64,000 nt of DNA from Streptomyces curacoi (lineage in GTDB: Bacteria; Actinomycetota; Actinomycetes; Streptomycetales; Streptomycetaceae): positions 372,001 to 436,000 of the forward strand of contig NZ_KQ947989.1 in NCBI RefSeq assembly GCF_001513975.1, read 5' to 3'. Positions 25,707-33,542 of this stretch are shown here, one piece after another. The notes under the pieces were generated by a model that was not told where the DNA came from, ran no database searches, and saw nothing but the letters and a program-made list of their open reading frames with translations. Numbering within the stretch: position 1 is the stretch's first letter; each line of letters opens with the position of its first letter. The position numbers and the translations under genes are program-made.

Positions 25707-26776
25707 CGGGCGCTCGCCGCGACCGACTGCGCGGCGGCCGCCTGCCTGCCGCTTCGGGACGTGACCGCGATCCGCCGCCCCCCGCTGATCAGACGGCGGC
25801 GCACGAAACAGTCGTACGCCTGCTCCACGGCCGTGGCGATGCTGGTGGGCCGGTATCCCAGTTCGTCGGCGGCCCGTGAGCAGTCGGCCCGCCGCTGCGA
25901 GCGCAGGAACCGCACGGCCGCCGGCGTGAAGCGGCCCGGCCGGTGCGGAGTCAGTACGGCGCGCAGGGGCTGGACCAGTTCCGCGACCCCGGCCATCACC
26001 GCACCGGGCACCCGCAGCGACGGCCGGGGCCGACCGCAGACGGCGCTGTAGAGATCCATCATCTCGTCGACCGTCCGGAACTCCGTGGACAGCAGGTACT
26101 TGCGCCCGGCCCTGCCGTGCCGCATGGCCAGGACATGCCCCTCCACGACGTCCTGGGCGGAGACGAACTCGAAACCGCCCGGCACATAGGCACGCAACCG
26201 GCCCTCGGCGAAGTCGAGCAGCACCCGCCCCATCCGCGACGGCCGGTAGTCGTGCGGCCCGATGATCGCGGTCGAGGCGGCGATCACCACGTCCAGGCCC
26301 GAGGCAGCGGCACGCAGGCACTCGTGCTCCACCAAAACCTTGCTCACGGTGTAGGGCGTGTGCCTCGCGAACGGGTAGAACGGCATGTCCTCGGTGCTGG
26401 GGCGGCCGAAGGCCGTTTCGCCCGTGGCGCTGAACGACCCGGTGACCACCACCCGAGCGACCTCGTGACGCCTGGCGGCGTCCAACACGTGGCGCGTGCC
26501 CAGGACGTTGGTCCGGTAGATGTCCCGCTTGCCACCGGAGGTCGTGGAGACCTGCGCGGCACAGTGGTAGACGCGGTCGCAGCCGGCCACCGCCCGGTCG
26601 GTCGCGGCCGGGTCGCGCAGGTCGCCGAAGACCCGCTGGACGGCGAGCCCTTCCAGGGCCTCCGGCTGCGTGGAGCGCTCACCGGAGATCAGCACTCTCA
26701 CCTCCTCACCGTCATCGAGCAGCCTTCGCACGAGATTGGCGCCGAGGTGTCCGCTGCCTCCTGTCACCAGTAGCAC
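25703..26776 (-). CDS. 3-beta-hydroxysteroid dehydrogenase/decarboxylase-like, SdmB/NSDHL type
   Basis: 357 residues; the GTG at 26776 has AAGGGGA upstream. It is an extended short-chain dehydrogenase with the NAD(P) motif TGGSGHLGANLV (5-16), Ser113-containing VTGSFSATGE and the catalytic Tyr142/Lys146 pair (YTVSK). C-terminal features fit the 3-beta-HSD / C-4 decarboxylase branch. In sterol synthesis such enzymes oxidise the 3-hydroxyl of 4-carboxysterols, which lose CO2, completing removal of a C-4 methyl after an SdmA-type oxygenase. Two SdmA-like genes are in this cluster. It is the first gene of a four-gene overlapping operon (dehydrogenase, CYP51, Rieske, cyclase), divergent from squalene epoxidase. 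Confidence 0.85.
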   Translation of the reverse strand: MLLVTGGSGHLGANLVRRLLDDGEEVRVLISGERSTQPEALEGLAVQRVFGDLRDPAATDRAVAGCDRVYHCAAQVSTTSGGKRDIYRTNVLGTRHVLDAARRHEVARVVVTGSFSATGETAFGRPSTEDMPFYPFARHTPYTVSKVLVEHECLRAAASGLDVVIAASTAIIGPHDYRPSRMGRVLLDFAEGRLRAYVPGGFEFVSAQDVVEGHVLAMRHGRAGRKYLLSTEFRTVDEMMDLYSAVCGRPRPSLRVPGAVMAGVAELVQPLRAVLTPHRPGRFTPAAVRFLRSQRRADCSRAADELGYRPTSIATAVEQAYDCFVRRRLISGGRRIAVTSRSGRQAAAAQSVAASAR

Positions 26777-26940
26777 GGGCCGTCCCCTTATGATCTTTCA
26801 GGCATGAGTGACTAATTAGCTGAAAAGGAATGCGGATGAACATAATGCGCTAGTGGTTCCCTCGTTGCCCTGACGACTCGCCTGCTGCCCGGCTGATCGG
26901 ACGAGACCGTCCGCCCCGGCCGAAAAAGAGAGGAGACACG
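26777..26940. promoter_or_regulatory. Divergent promoter region of the sterol cluster
   Basis: This 164-bp interval separates the cyclase operon from squalene epoxidase and is markedly AT-richer than its surroundings around 26800-26850. It contains the perfect palindrome CTAATTAG (26812-26819). No pathway-specific regulator gene was found, so a global regulator may act here. Promoter boxes could not be assigned confidently. Confidence 0.45.
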
Positions 26941-28254
26941 GTGGACTCCGCCGATGTCGTCGTCGTGGGCGCGGGACCGGCCGGTTGTGCCTGCGCTCTG
27001 TCCTTCGCCCGCCGGGGAGTCCGGGTGCTGCTCCTGGAAGCCCGACGGGCTCCGGTCCACCGCCTGGCCGGAGAGTGGATCCAGCCCGCCGGTGTGGCCG
27101 CACTGCGTCTGCTCGGCGTGGACGTGCACCGGGACGGGCCCGGAACGGCCAAACGCGGTTTCGTCATGCACCCCGGGGACGGCAGTGCACCGATCGCCCT
27201 GCCCTTCTCGGCGGGCGAGGCGGTGAGCCTGCCGCACGCCGAGCTGACCGCGCTGCTGCGCCGGGCCGTGGCCGACCACCCCGCCGTCGAGCTGCGCACG
27301 GACGTACGCGTCCTGACCGCCGAGGCGTCCGGCCTGGTGCGCACCTCCCGCGGTTCCGTGCACGGGGAACTGGTCGTAGGCGCCGACGGCCGCGCGTCCG
27401 TGATCCGCGCCGCGCTCCGCGCCGAGCGGGCGGACCGTACCCCCTTCTCGTACACGGCCGGATTGCTGCTCCCCGACGCCGCCCTGCCGCGCGAGCGGTA
27501 CGGCCACGTCATGCTCGGTGGTCCGGGCCCCGCACTCGCCTACCGCCTCAACACCGGCACGGTCCGCCTCTGCCTGGACGTGCCACCGGGCCGGCCGTCA
27601 GCCCCGGCGCTGCGTTCCTACCTGTGGCACGGCTACGCCGAGGCGCTGCCGGCCTGCCTGCGTACGGCCGTGGCGGAGCAGCTGCGGGCCGGGCGGGTGC
27701 AATGGGCAGCCAACCTCTTCCAGCCCCACGCCTTCTACGGCAGCGGTCGCCGCGCCCTGGTAGGCGATGCCGCCGGCTGCGTCCACCCGCTGTCGGCCTC
27801 CGGACTCACCTCCGCCTTCCTGGACGGGGAGTGCCTTGCCCGCTCAGCCGACGTGGCCGCCTACGCCAGGGAACGGAGTGCCGCATGCCGGGTTTCCGAC
27901 CGGCTCGCCGCCTGTCTGCACCGCATTCTCACCGACCGCTCCCCCGCCACCCGGGCGCTGCGGGAGGCCATGTTCACCGTCTGGCGTGAAGACGAGCGGC
28001 GAAGGGACCGCATGCTGCGGCTGCTGGCCATGACGGAACTGCGCCGGCACACGTTCGGCACCGCGTTCCTGCACGTGCTGGCCCGCGCGCTGTCCTCGTC
28101 CGCACGGAAGGCGGTCATCGACGGCCAGTGGACGGAGGTCGCCCGGGAACTCACCGGATTCGCCGGCTGGCTGCAATGGATCGCCCAGTTGCGGGCGGGG
28201 GCCCCGGCGTCCCCGGCCGGTGTGCACCGCGCCCTGGCCCTTCTCGGGCCGTGA
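26941..28254 (+). CDS. Squalene epoxidase (squalene monooxygenase)
   Basis: 437 residues from a GTG with GAGGAGA at ideal spacing. FAD motifs are VVVGAGPAGCACAL (7-20), LVVGADGRASVIR (144-156) and ALVGDAAGCVHPLSASGLT (272-290). Squalene-epoxidase-specific landmarks are LAGEWIQPAG (42-51, counterpart of the GExxQPGG motif) and RYGHVMLGGPGPALAY (186-201, counterpart of the GHVVLGDPSP strand). The reaction converts squalene to 2,3-oxidosqualene with oxygen and a reductant. It provides the substrate for the cyclase encoded by the divergent operon, fitting its position. The C-terminus is likely membrane-associated. Its last 104 bp overlap the end of the EBP-like gene on the other strand. Confidence 0.93.
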   Translation: MDSADVVVVGAGPAGCACALSFARRGVRVLLLEARRAPVHRLAGEWIQPAGVAALRLLGVDVHRDGPGTAKRGFVMHPGDGSAPIALPFSAGEAVSLPHAELTALLRRAVADHPAVELRTDVRVLTAEASGLVRTSRGSVHGELVVGADGRASVIRAALRAERADRTPFSYTAGLLLPDAALPRERYGHVMLGGPGPALAYRLNTGTVRLCLDVPPGRPSAPALRSYLWHGYAEALPACLRTAVAEQLRAGRVQWAANLFQPHAFYGSGRRALVGDAAGCVHPLSASGLTSAFLDGECLARSADVAAYARERSAACRVSDRLAACLHRILTDRSPATRALREAMFTVWREDERRRDRMLRLLAMTELRRHTFGTAFLHVLARALSSSARKAVIDGQWTEVARELTGFAGWLQWIAQLRAGAPASPAGVHRALALLGP

Positions 28255-28765
28255 CACCGTCGTCCTGAGCCTCACCGCGGAACCTGCGGAGGATCGCCCG
28301 GTACGCGTACCAGGCCAGGAGCAGATTGCCCAGCAGCCAAGGGAGATTCGGCACATAGAAGATGAAGTAGTTCCACGCCCCCCGCTCGGGCATGTTCTCG
28401 TAGCCGCCGACCACCGCGCGCCAGAAGTACAGGACGACCGAGTAGGCGACGTACGAGGAGACCGCCAGCTGGAGCGGGTACCGGTAGGGCCGGTTGCGCA
28501 GGACACCGACGGTGATGCCCACCGACAGCACCTGGGTCACCGTCAGATGGATGGTCTCCAGGGCGAACGGGAAGTACACGTCCCCTTCCCCCGCATAGGC
28601 GCTGTCCCCCGCTCCGTAGACCTGGAAGAGCCGGGCGAAGACGTCGCGCCGGCCACCGATGTCCTGGAAGTGCAGGACGAAGTACAACTCCAAAGTGAAC
28701 GCGAGAAGGAAGGAGAACGCCAGGAACCCCAGCGTGATCCTGTCCTCGGGACTGCGACGGCCCAT
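28151..28765 (-). CDS. EBP-type delta8-delta7 sterol isomerase
   Basis: ATG at 28765 has GAGGAG at 6-nt spacing, giving 204 residues with about four membrane helices (near 11-31, 66-88, 98-117, 134-157). The pattern follows emopamil-binding protein: GDSAY before the second helix, ALETIHLT (Glu70), RYPLQLAVSSYVAYSVVLYF, GGYENM (Glu123) and WNYFIFYVPNLPWLLGN (Asn140, Trp143, counterparts of the conserved Asn/Trp). EBP shifts the ring-B double bond from C8(9) to C7(8). The last ~40 residues are a low-complexity Gly/Arg/Pro tail whose coding sequence overlaps squalene epoxidase on the opposite strand. EBP homologues are rare in bacteria, which makes this gene a strong marker that late sterol steps are encoded here. 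Confidence 0.82.
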   Translation of the reverse strand: MGRRSPEDRITLGFLAFSFLLAFTLELYFVLHFQDIGGRRDVFARLFQVYGAGDSAYAGEGDVYFPFALETIHLTVTQVLSVGITVGVLRNRPYRYPLQLAVSSYVAYSVVLYFWRAVVGGYENMPERGAWNYFIFYVPNLPWLLGNLLLAWYAYRAILRRFRGEAQDDGVTAREGPGRGAHRPGTPGPPPATGRSIAASRRIR

Positions 28766-28825
28766 TCGCTGCTCCTCACCCGGTCGGCTCCGGTGGTCTG
28801 TGGCAGGAGAACTGGACAAAGAGGC

Positions 28826-29902
28826 TCAGTACACGAAGGGAACCAGGCGGTATCTGACCTTCCGGCAGTACCGGTCCCACAGTTCGCCGTACTTGGCCCG
28901 GCAGCGACGGTCGTCGCGGCGCGCGCGGTGGACGAAGAGCGCCGACAGCCACAGCAGCACCAGATACGGCAGCATCGACGAGGCTCCGCAGAGCGAGGTC
29001 CAGGCCGCGTAGACGAGGAACTCGCCGGTGTAGTTGAGCTTGCGCCCGATGCCCCAGAAGCCGGATACCAGCAGCCGCCCCTCCAGGGTTTGCGCCGGAC
29101 GCCCCCAGATGTGCGTGGCACCGCTCCGCCGGAACCGGTGCTTCTGCGCGTTCGCCCCCCGGAAGACCCAGAAGCCCAGCAGGAAGGCACTTGTCGACAG
29201 GAGGGCCTGACCGGCCCCCAGCGGCGCCGACACGTCGATCAGGACGTGTCCCGGCAGGCTGTAGAAGAAGGGGACCAGGACGAGGTCGCCCCACACCAGC
29301 ATCCAGCCGAAGCGCTCGGACATGACGTCCCAGGTGAAGAGCATGCCTTCCTCGAACTGGAAGAAGTTCGCGATGTAGACGAAGAACATCACCTGGTAGA
29401 GGATCATCCGCTGGCTCAAGGACCCCTGCTCCAGCCCCTGGGCTGCCGCACAGGACACGTTGAACAGGAACAGCCCGATGAGGGAGGGGCGGTACGCGAA
29501 CATCTTCAGATCGACGCCGGCCAGTTTGGGGTTGAGCCGCACCCCCAGGAAGCAGTCCACGGCCGCCGACCGCGCACCGGGTCCGCGGCGCTGCCTCCCG
29601 TCCGCCCACAGCCATACGGCGGCGATCAGGCTGAAGACGTTGGCGGCCACGAACAGCGCCTGCCAGTGCCGGACCGGATAGGCCAGGGCCGTCGGCCGGA
29701 CCAGCGCGGTCACCAGCACCGCCAGCACGCACAGCGAGAAGAGCAGCATCCCGTTGAGCCGGTAACGCTCGCGGCTGCCGTCGGCGAGGGGGGCACCTTC
29801 GGCCCACCGGCCAGGCAGGCAGCGTGTACCGAGGAACAGGACCACCATGAACGCCGTGAAGAACACGGCGGCGGTCAGCCCTTCCCCGAGGACGGCAACC
29901 AC
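28826..29902 (-). CDS. ERG4/ERG24/DHCR7-family sterol reductase
   Basis: A polytopic membrane protein of 358 residues (GTG at 29902 with GAGG upstream; a GTG at 29923 is the alternative). Family signatures are clear: RYRLNGML near the N-terminus, RLNPKLAGVDLKMF, SGFWGIGRKLNYTGE (signature 2 of the C-14 reductases) and the C-terminal RCRAKYGELWDRYCRKVRYR. These enzymes use NADPH to reduce delta14, delta7 or delta24(28) sterol double bonds. After CYP51 a delta14 reductase is required, so that is the simplest assignment, but delta7 reduction cannot be separated by eye. It lies 60 bp downstream-to-upstream of the EBP gene, in the same direction. Confidence 0.9.
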   Translation of the reverse strand: MVAVLGEGLTAAVFFTAFMVVLFLGTRCLPGRWAEGAPLADGSRERYRLNGMLLFSLCVLAVLVTALVRPTALAYPVRHWQALFVAANVFSLIAAVWLWADGRQRRGPGARSAAVDCFLGVRLNPKLAGVDLKMFAYRPSLIGLFLFNVSCAAAQGLEQGSLSQRMILYQVMFFVYIANFFQFEEGMLFTWDVMSERFGWMLVWGDLVLVPFFYSLPGHVLIDVSAPLGAGQALLSTSAFLLGFWVFRGANAQKHRFRRSGATHIWGRPAQTLEGRLLVSGFWGIGRKLNYTGEFLVYAAWTSLCGASSMLPYLVLLWLSALFVHRARRDDRRCRAKYGELWDRYCRKVRYRLVPFVY

Positions 29903-30013
29903 GATCTCGCACCTCGCAGACACCTCGACGCGGTGATCACCTGAGAACGGACGCTCGACGCGCCGGTCGGCCGCATCCGGGGAGACCGGGGCCGGCCGGA
30001 ACGCCTTCGCGGA

Positions 30014-30898
30014 TCACGCCGGTTTGCGTGCCTCCCAGTAACCGACGAGAAACGCTCCCTCCCGGGCCGCGGCGGACAGCACGCGGATCCCCCGCTGCAT
30101 GAACCGCAGCAGCGGTGTGACGTCGTCGCTGTCGTCGAGCAGATCGGCCGCCTCGTCGAGCATCAGCCACACGGGTTCCAGGCTGCCCTGCTCCGAGGCG
30201 TCGGCGACCCGCACGGGATCCAGCCCGGCGTCGCGCAGATGGCCGGCGAGGGTCTGGGGCGTGGAGAGGTGGGTCAGGCAGTGGTGGCGGCAGATGGGTT
30301 CGATGAACCGGGAGGTCTCCTCGTCACCGAGGCCGTCGGCGGCCAGCCAGTCGTACCCGAGATAGACGCCTCCCGGCTTCAGCACCCTGGCGGCCTCACG
30401 GTGCACCCGCTCCTTCTCCGGCATGTGGACGATGGAGTCGAAGCTGTAGACGGCGTCGAACGAGCCGTCGGGAAACGGCATGTCCAGCGCGTCGCCCTCG
30501 ACGAAGTCCGTCTGTGCGGTCAGTCCCTGCTCGGCCGCCCTGGTCCGCGCGCACTCGGACCGCACAGGAGTGAGGTCCAGGCCGGTCACATGGGCGCCGG
30601 AATGCGCCGCGATGGTCAGGGCGGGGCCGCCCACCCCGCTGCCGATGTCCAGTGCACGGGTGCCCGGCCGAAGCCCGGCCCGGTCGGCCAGTCGGCACTG
30701 CGCGGTCCGCTGCGCCTCCGCGAGGGACTGGCCGTCCGAGAAGGGCGGGAAGTGGTGCGACTCCCCCCAGCCCGAGCGGTACACGTCGTTGACGAGCTCG
30801 AAGTAGCTCGTCACCATCTCCACGTAGTTCCGCTCGCGGCTCTCCCGTTCGGAAACGACTTCCTGGATTCTCGCCAATCGGGTCGCTTCACTGCTCAA
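30014..30898 (-). CDS. Sterol C-24 methyltransferase-like (ERG6/SMT family)
   Basis: 294 residues from a TTG at 30898, overlapping the upstream Rieske stop by 11 bp, with GAGAGG ten bases before. The SMT-specific region I is VYRSGWGESHHFPPF (39-53), matching the YEWGWGxSFHF motif of ERG6. The SAM-binding motif is LDIGSGVGGPAL (83-94). Later VYSFDSIVHMPEKE and RVLKPGGVYLGYDW follow the ERG6 order. Bona fide SMTs add methyl to C-24 of delta24 sterols, generating a 24(28)-methylene group. The protein is shorter than ERG6 (~380) and lacks the C-terminal SMT extension, so methylation elsewhere on the sterol or of another isoprenoid cannot be excluded. Confidence 0.85.
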   Translation of the reverse strand: MSSEATRLARIQEVVSERESRERNYVEMVTSYFELVNDVYRSGWGESHHFPPFSDGQSLAEAQRTAQCRLADRAGLRPGTRALDIGSGVGGPALTIAAHSGAHVTGLDLTPVRSECARTRAAEQGLTAQTDFVEGDALDMPFPDGSFDAVYSFDSIVHMPEKERVHREAARVLKPGGVYLGYDWLAADGLGDEETSRFIEPICRHHCLTHLSTPQTLAGHLRDAGLDPVRVADASEQGSLEPVWLMLDEAADLLDDSDDVTPLLRFMQRGIRVLSAAAREGAFLVGYWEARKPA

Positions 30899-31910
30899 GG
30901 CTGATATTCCTCTCGACTGTGACGCCGTCGACGGGCTGCGCCGCCGAGTAGAACTGGCGTGCCCAACGCCGGTAGAGATTGATCGGTCCGTCTCCTTGCA
31001 CAAGGGGCGGGTGCGGGATGTAGCTCTTGTGGGCCCAGACGGGCACGTCAAGAGCGAGCTGCGAGGTGAACGCCGGGCGCGCTGCCGCGGTGAGCAGGGC
31101 GGCGAGGGAACGGAACCGGCGCGACGTGGGCGGGAACGGCTTGCCACCCGCATCGGGTCGGGCACTGACACGGGCACGCAACCGCACCTGGTGCGGCCCG
31201 GTGGCAGTCCTGGTGACGAGACTTCGCAACGTGACGCCGAGCTGAGGAAAGTACGTGTCGACGACGTTCAGGCCCAGGCCCCACAGCCGCGTGGTGATCT
31301 CCATTCGCAGGAGCAGGCCGGGAGGAAAACTCTTCACCCCGGCGAGCGCATAGCGTGCCTGGTGCCCGTCGCTGGAGAACGACTCGCCCTCCTGTACGTC
31401 TGTCAGGCCGTGGATGTACCGGAAATGCCCGAGGTCGATCCCGTTCTCGACCGTGTCCTGCGGATGGGTGGCAAGAAGACGCGAACACTGCATGACAGAC
31501 GGGAAGGACTCCATCAACGCCGACGGAACCTCCCACTGCGGAGGCACTCCCCGCGCGCTGTACCAGACGAAGACCAGCCCGTTGGCCTCCGTGGTCTCCC
31601 AGGTCCCGAGACGGACTCGCGGAGGCCGCGTTCCGTATCCGGTTGCCACACAGGCGCCGGTCCGGTCGAATGCGAACCCGTGAAAGGGGCAGACCACTCG
31701 GTCACCCACCACGCGCCCGCCGTACCCCAGATGCGCGCCCAGATGCGGACAGTACGGTGTCACGGCCTGGGCCACACCGTCGCGTGTCCGGAACAGCACG
31801 ACGTCCTCGTCCATGAAGCGGGTACGGATCACCTTTCCCGTCCCGAGTTCGCTGCCGAACGCGACCGCGGCCCAGCCGTCGGGATACGGGAGAGGCAGTT
31901 CCTTGCTCAT
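30888..31910 (-). CDS. Rieske oxygenase, SdmA/Neverland/KshA-like, second copy (sterol cluster)
   Basis: 340 residues from ATG 31910 (GTG codons at 31919 and 31931 are alternatives; GGAGG lies upstream of them). Rieske ligands are Cys54/His56 (YCPHLGAHLGYGG) and Cys74/His77 (CPFHGFAFD), and the iron site is ENGIDLGHFRYIH (Asp159, His162, His167). It resembles the copy at 16560-17630 throughout, including the LPYPDGW start and the VPVWAHKSYIPHPPL end. Two SdmA-like genes could act on the two C-4 methyls or on different positions such as C-4 and C-7. It is upstream of and coupled to the methyltransferase gene. Confidence 0.85.
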   Translation of the reverse strand: MSKELPLPYPDGWAAVAFGSELGTGKVIRTRFMDEDVVLFRTRDGVAQAVTPYCPHLGAHLGYGGRVVGDRVVCPFHGFAFDRTGACVATGYGTRPPRVRLGTWETTEANGLVFVWYSARGVPPQWEVPSALMESFPSVMQCSRLLATHPQDTVENGIDLGHFRYIHGLTDVQEGESFSSDGHQARYALAGVKSFPPGLLLRMEITTRLWGLGLNVVDTYFPQLGVTLRSLVTRTATGPHQVRLRARVSARPDAGGKPFPPTSRRFRSLAALLTAAARPAFTSQLALDVPVWAHKSYIPHPPLVQGDGPINLYRRWARQFYSAAQPVDGVTVERNISLEQ

Positions 31911-32395
31911 GGAAGCCACGCGAGTTGACACCTCCGGTTGCGCACAGCACCAGGGGCAAGCATCACGGAGCCCTTGACCACAACCCCGGCGACACGCTCA
32001 CCGGCCCCGTCCGGGTGGCCCATGCAGACGCCCGGCGGTCACCGTGGAAGAGCACGCCATCGGCACCGCGCCCTCGGTACCGGTCCGAGCCGGACAGATG
32101 CCGCCGCATCAGGCACGATGGCGGCAGGCCGGCGGCGATCTGAGCTTGACGGTCCACCAGCGCCCGGGACAGCGCCGCGTTCCTGGAGCGCCAACGCCCG
32201 CGCCGCGGCGACCGGGCCCCGTCCATGGCGGAGCCCGGCAACCGAGCTTAGGGACCCGCCTTCGCTGATTGAACTGCAGCCGACGGCAGACGGGCTGGCG
32301 CACCATGTGGCCAGGTCCTTCGGAAGTCTCCACATGCAGGCCGTGGAGGGGCGAGGATGGTCAGCGTGGAGAACATCGGCACGCGGGGGTGAGTG
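31911..32395. other. Gene-free interval between sterol cluster and unknown genes
   Basis: 485 bp between divergent genes. I see no convincing ORF, repeat or hairpin larger than short GC-rich palindromes. It presumably holds the promoters of the methyltransferase operon and of the gene at 32396. Confidence 0.4.
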
Positions 32396-33526
32396 ATGGA
32401 GGCTGCTGACGTCATCGAAGCGCTGGAGGGGCTGCGGGGGCCCCGGGCTGTCGTGACGGCAGGCCAGGTCAGCGTGTACGTCCCCGCCATCGATGACACT
32501 GTGCGTATCGACGTCGCCGAAGTGAGGCGGTACAAGCGCATCTGGGCCCCGAACGGGGACCCCGCCGTGGAGTTCGTGATGGGCGACGAGCGGGAAGTGT
32601 GGCCGCTGATCATTACGCCTGACGACGTGGTCTGTCGCCCGGTGGACACGGGCGCCGTCCTCGACTCCTCCATTGAGTTCCGGATCGCCAATGCCCCACA
32701 CATCGTCGCCTACACCGAGATGGAGCGCGCGGCCGAACAGGCGGCCTTGGCCTGCGAGCAGCCGGAGCCGATCGAGCTCGACGGCGCAGGAGCCACTCTG
32801 TTGCTCGTGCGGTGCTCCATCGTCGCGGCCACGCTGGCCGGGCTGCGGCCGGTGCGCAGCGTGGCGTGGTGGCAGCGTGCCTGGGCCGCCCTCGGCGCAG
32901 ACGTGCCGCTGCCGCCGTTCCGGGCGGACCCGGTGTGGGACGAGCTGATGCACGAGGCGTCTCGACTCACGCTGACAGCCTCTGCCCGGGGAGAAGGCGA
33001 CGGTCCCTCGGCCGCCGCCGGTGTGGCCGTCTCCGACTTCCGTCGGCTGGCGCCGAGGCTGACCGCTGTGGCGCTGGACGAGGAGTTCGTGTCGTGCTGG
33101 CGGGCCTCGATGCCGCTCACGCCGACACGGTTCGTCGAGACGCTGCTGAACGGCCTGGACGCGGCGCGGGCCGATGTGGCTCTGTACCCGGGCGGGGGCG
33201 GAAGCGTCGACGTCATGCTGGGTGAGGGCGACGCACAGGCGCTGCTGGAGTTGAGCTGGTCCGACAAGGCCGCGCTGCACGTCGACGAGGTGCGGATCGC
33301 GGACGCCTTGGCGCACACCGGCTTGTTCCAACGGATGATGTTCAACACCGAGCGCCTCGCGGCCATGCTGGGCTTCGCGCAGGTGACGATCCTGGCCAGC
33401 GGGGCCGGTACCTACGCCTTCGCGGCGATGGGCTATCCGAGGGATCCTGAGCTGTACCAGGCGATGCGGTATCGCCGCGACCAGGCCAGTGTCGTTCGGA
33501 TGAGTCCGACTCGGAAAGACGGTTGA
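32396..33526 (+). CDS. Hypothetical protein with possible acyltransferase-like C-terminal fold
   Basis: 376 residues from ATG 32396 (an adjacent GTG at 32393 is equivalent). The N-terminus (about 1-110) is rich in acidic and hydrophobic residues without a known motif; the middle is helical. The C-terminal stretch QRMMFNTERLAAMLGFAQ followed by GTYAFAAMGYPRDPE resembles the helix-turn and final strand of GNAT-like acyltransferases, where an aligned A...G(F/Y) pattern is typical. This is a weak structural hint only. It converges with the gene at 33543, with 16 bp between the stops. Confidence 0.65.
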   Translation: MEAADVIEALEGLRGPRAVVTAGQVSVYVPAIDDTVRIDVAEVRRYKRIWAPNGDPAVEFVMGDEREVWPLIITPDDVVCRPVDTGAVLDSSIEFRIANAPHIVAYTEMERAAEQAALACEQPEPIELDGAGATLLLVRCSIVAATLAGLRPVRSVAWWQRAWAALGADVPLPPFRADPVWDELMHEASRLTLTASARGEGDGPSAAAGVAVSDFRRLAPRLTAVALDEEFVSCWRASMPLTPTRFVETLLNGLDAARADVALYPGGGGSVDVMLGEGDAQALLELSWSDKAALHVDEVRIADALAHTGLFQRMMFNTERLAAMLGFAQVTILASGAGTYAFAAMGYPRDPELYQAMRYRRDQASVVRMSPTRKDG

Positions 33527-33542
33527 CGCGGCCGGGCCTCCC

